Positions 5,992-7,124 of a stretch of DNA of 7,124 nt are shown one piece after another. The stretch covers positions 1 to 7,124 of the forward strand of contig QGUH01000169.1 in assembly GCA_003242355.1 (NCBI GenBank), read 5' to 3'. Each line of letters starts with the position of its first letter. Position 1 is the stretch's first letter. The position numbers and the translations under genes are program-made. Under the pieces are notes generated by a model. It had not been told where the DNA came from. It searched no databases and saw only the letters and a list, made by a program, of their open reading frames with translations. The DNA comes from Pseudomonadota bacterium (lineage in GTDB: Bacteria > Myxococcota_A > Polyangia > Polyangiales > Polyangiaceae).

Positions 5992-6486
5992 CTAGGGCTC
6001 GGCGGATCCACCGGCGCCCGCGGTTGCCGAGTCGGTGCCGGCCTCTCCGCTCGCTCCTGCGCCGCCGGACGGCGGCATGGGGACGGGGGCGACGGAGAGG
6101 AACGCGCATTCGGGGGCGCGCTCGGGCGATCGCACCAGCGCGCAGACGTCGAGGTCCGCGCTCGAGGGCGGATCCGCGCATTCGCCGGCCGTGGCTTCGG
6201 GGTTACTGCGGGCGCATGCCGATGCGCGCTCGATCGTCTGCACGCAGCGATCCAGCGAGGTCGCATCCGGCGCGGGACGGCCGAGCCCGTGCAGGCAATG
6301 ATCGCGGTAGAAGCGCTTGCATGCGTCGCCGTCGTCTACGAAGCCGCAGGAGACGGCTGCGTCGCACCGCGCCCGTTCGATTCGGCGGCAGGCTTCGATG
6401 CCCACGGCATCGGTGCCGCAACCGGAGAACTGTGCGATCGCGAACGCTGTGCCGAGAAAGAGGGCGGTCGGCTGCCGAGACACCAC
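5992..6486 (-). CDS. Small Cys-rich secreted lipoprotein, first gene of the operon
   Basis: The 164-residue product has a signal peptide ending in the lipobox QFSGC, with Cys23 as the lipidated residue. The mature chain has ten cysteines in a pattern such as EACRRIERARCDAAVSC, then DACKRFYRDHCLHGL, a spaced helical Cys pattern seen in many uncharacterised myxobacterial lipoproteins. No function is known to me. The last 28 residues are a Gly/Ala/Ser-rich, probably disordered tail. The start is GTG at 6486 or the adjacent GTG at 6483; there is no well-spaced Shine-Dalgarno. It diverges from the nucleotidyltransferase gene across a 133-base gap, and two further minus-strand genes follow at short spacing. 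Its job is probably linked to the next lipoprotein, since both are Cys-rich and exported, but this is inferred from position only. Confidence 0.82.
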   Translation of the reverse strand: MVSRQPTALFLGTAFAIAQFSGCGTDAVGIEACRRIERARCDAAVSCGFVDDGDACKRFYRDHCLHGLGRPAPDATSLDRCVQTIERASACARSNPEATAGECADPPSSADLDVCALVRSPERAPECAFLSVAPVPMPPSGGAGASGEAGTDSATAGAGGSAEP

Positions 6487-6619
6487 CGCTTTTCGCTACC
6501 ACTGCTCCCGCGGCCGCTGCAACTCGGGCAAAACCCGCCGGATCGAGCGCCCCGACGCCCTCGGGGCTCGCTCCCGTCGGGAGGTTGCGCGACCGGGCCG
6601 GTGCGCAAGACTCCGCGCC
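6487..6619. promoter_or_regulatory. Divergent promoter region with palindromes
   Basis: This 133-base gap separates two divergent GTG-started genes and should hold both promoters. I cannot place a confident sigma-70 pair; TTGCAG and TAGCGA with an 18-base spacer on the minus strand is the best weak match for the lipoprotein operon. Two palindromes lie in it: GCCCCGA-cgccc-TCGGGGC at 6549-6567 and CTCCC-GTC-GGGAG at 6571-6583. The first can extend with GAGC (6545-6548) and GCTC (6570-6573), sharing bases with the second. Confidence 0.5.
6545..6583. repeat. Two adjacent, mutually exclusive palindromes
   Basis: The first stem is a perfect 7-bp pairing (6549-6555 with 6561-6567) that extends to 11 bp with a 2-base bulge using 6545-6548 and 6570-6573. 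The second stem pairs 6571-6575 with 6579-6583. The extended first stem and the second compete for 6571-6573. They lie about 40-75 bases before the GTG of the nucleotidyltransferase, either in its promoter or in its leader RNA. Confidence 0.45.
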
Positions 6620-7124
6620 GTGGCGCGCGCCATGGTTCTGTGCGCGGGTTTCGGGACTCGGTTGCGACCGCTCACCGACGAGCTCCCGAAGCCCCTCCTG
6701 CCTTTGGGCGATCGCTCCTTGCTCGAGCATGCGCTCGAGCTCTTCGCGCGGGAGGGGCTCGGACCGCGCGTGGTCGTCAACGCCCACCACCTCGCCGAGA
6801 CGTTCGTTCGCCACGTGCGCCAGCTGCCCTTCGAGGTCGATGTCGTCCGGGAACCCGAGATCCGCGGAACGGCGGGAGGCATCGCCGGAGCCCGCGCGCT
6901 GTTCGATCGCGCGCCCGTGATCGTCGTGAACGGCGACGTGTTGCTCGACCGGATCCCACCCGCGCTCGTGGCCGTTCCAGAGGATTCGTGGCTCACGCTC
7001 GTCGTGCGTCCGGCGGCGCGCGGCGCGGGCACCGTCGGGATTGGCGACGATGGGCGGGTCGTGCGGCTGCGCGGGCAAACGTTCGGCGAAGAGCGGGAGA
7101 GCGGCGGTAACGTTGGCCTGTGCG
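6620..7124 (+). CDS. Nucleotidyltransferase (sugar-1-phosphate NTP transferase family), 3' truncated by window edge
   Basis: The visible 168 codons are the N-terminal Rossmann-like nucleotide-binding half of a sugar-phosphate nucleotidyltransferase. These enzymes join an NTP and a sugar-1-phosphate to an NDP-sugar and pyrophosphate, in the cytoplasm, for cell-wall or surface polysaccharide synthesis. The signature VLCAGFGTRLRPLT (6-19) is followed by the conserved PKP at 23-25. EIRGTAGGI is at 80-88 and NGD at 104-106, where Asp106 is the expected metal-binding residue. The layout resembles mannose-1-phosphate guanylyltransferases and MurU-type uridylyltransferases; the substrate cannot be told. 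The frame is open to the window edge, so the end is cut by the window and not broken. GTG 6620 and ATG 6632 are both possible starts; GTG leaves the usual few residues before the glycine-rich loop. No clear Shine-Dalgarno is seen. It is the only plus-strand gene. Confidence 0.92.
   Translation, partial: MARAMVLCAGFGTRLRPLTDELPKPLLPLGDRSLLEHALELFAREGLGPRVVVNAHHLAETFVRHVRQLPFEVDVVREPEIRGTAGGIAGARALFDRAPVIVVNGDVLLDRIPPALVAVPEDSWLTLVVRPAARGAGTVGIGDDGRVVRLRGQTFGEERESGGNVGLC

Noticed and set aside
4797..6920. Plus-strand open frame of 707 residues
   Set aside because: It is antisense to three genes with signal peptides and Cys patterns; its product is Arg-rich and typical of high-GC shadow frames.
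5779..7110. Plus-strand open frame of 443 residues
   Set aside because: It overlaps the nucleotidyltransferase in another frame and is Arg/Ala-rich. The GFGTRLRPLT signature is in the frame starting at 6620.
1..7124. CRISPR array, transposase, tRNA or rRNA
   Set aside because: I saw no regularly spaced identical repeats, no transposase-like protein in any frame, and no cloverleaf or rRNA signature.

Overview
High-GC bacterial DNA with six complete genes on the minus strand and one plus-strand gene running off the right edge. The organism looks like a myxobacterium or close relative (Myxococcota). This is inferred from the base composition, from three secreted Cys-rich lipoproteins with Gly/Ala/Ser-rich linkers or tails, from GTG starts, and from a pyrR-pyrB pair in a genome that otherwise looks Gram-negative. 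No marker gene fixes the taxonomy.

Layout from left to right. 1-343 has no gene; it holds a strongly G-rich tract and several perfect hairpins downstream of pyrB. 344-1839 (minus) is a pyrimidine unit, pyrR then pyrB, overlapping by 4 bases (ATGA). 1840-2139 is the non-coding leader of pyrR, with two hairpins. 2140-3648 (minus) is a 502-residue lipoprotein: a small Cys-rich module, a disordered linker, and a beta-helix-like domain built from two related halves. 3649-3958 is non-coding, with an imperfect tandem repeat and a long perfect hairpin. 3959-6486 (minus) is a probable three-gene operon: a 164-residue Cys-rich lipoprotein, a 353-residue Cys-rich lipoprotein, and a six-helix rhomboid-like membrane protein. 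6487-6619 is a divergent promoter region with mutually exclusive palindromes. 6620-7124 (plus) is the N-terminal part of a sugar-nucleotide transferase.

How the genes fit together. PyrB catalyses the committed step of pyrimidine synthesis, and PyrR senses UMP/UTP and PRPP to control pyr expression. The envelope genes have no obvious metabolic link to this unit. The most interesting item is the rhomboid-like protein: the WR motif and fold are kept, but the catalytic Ser and His positions read Met and Pro. It looks like an inactive rhomboid encoded with two lipoproteins. I found no CRISPR array, transposase, tRNA or rRNA.
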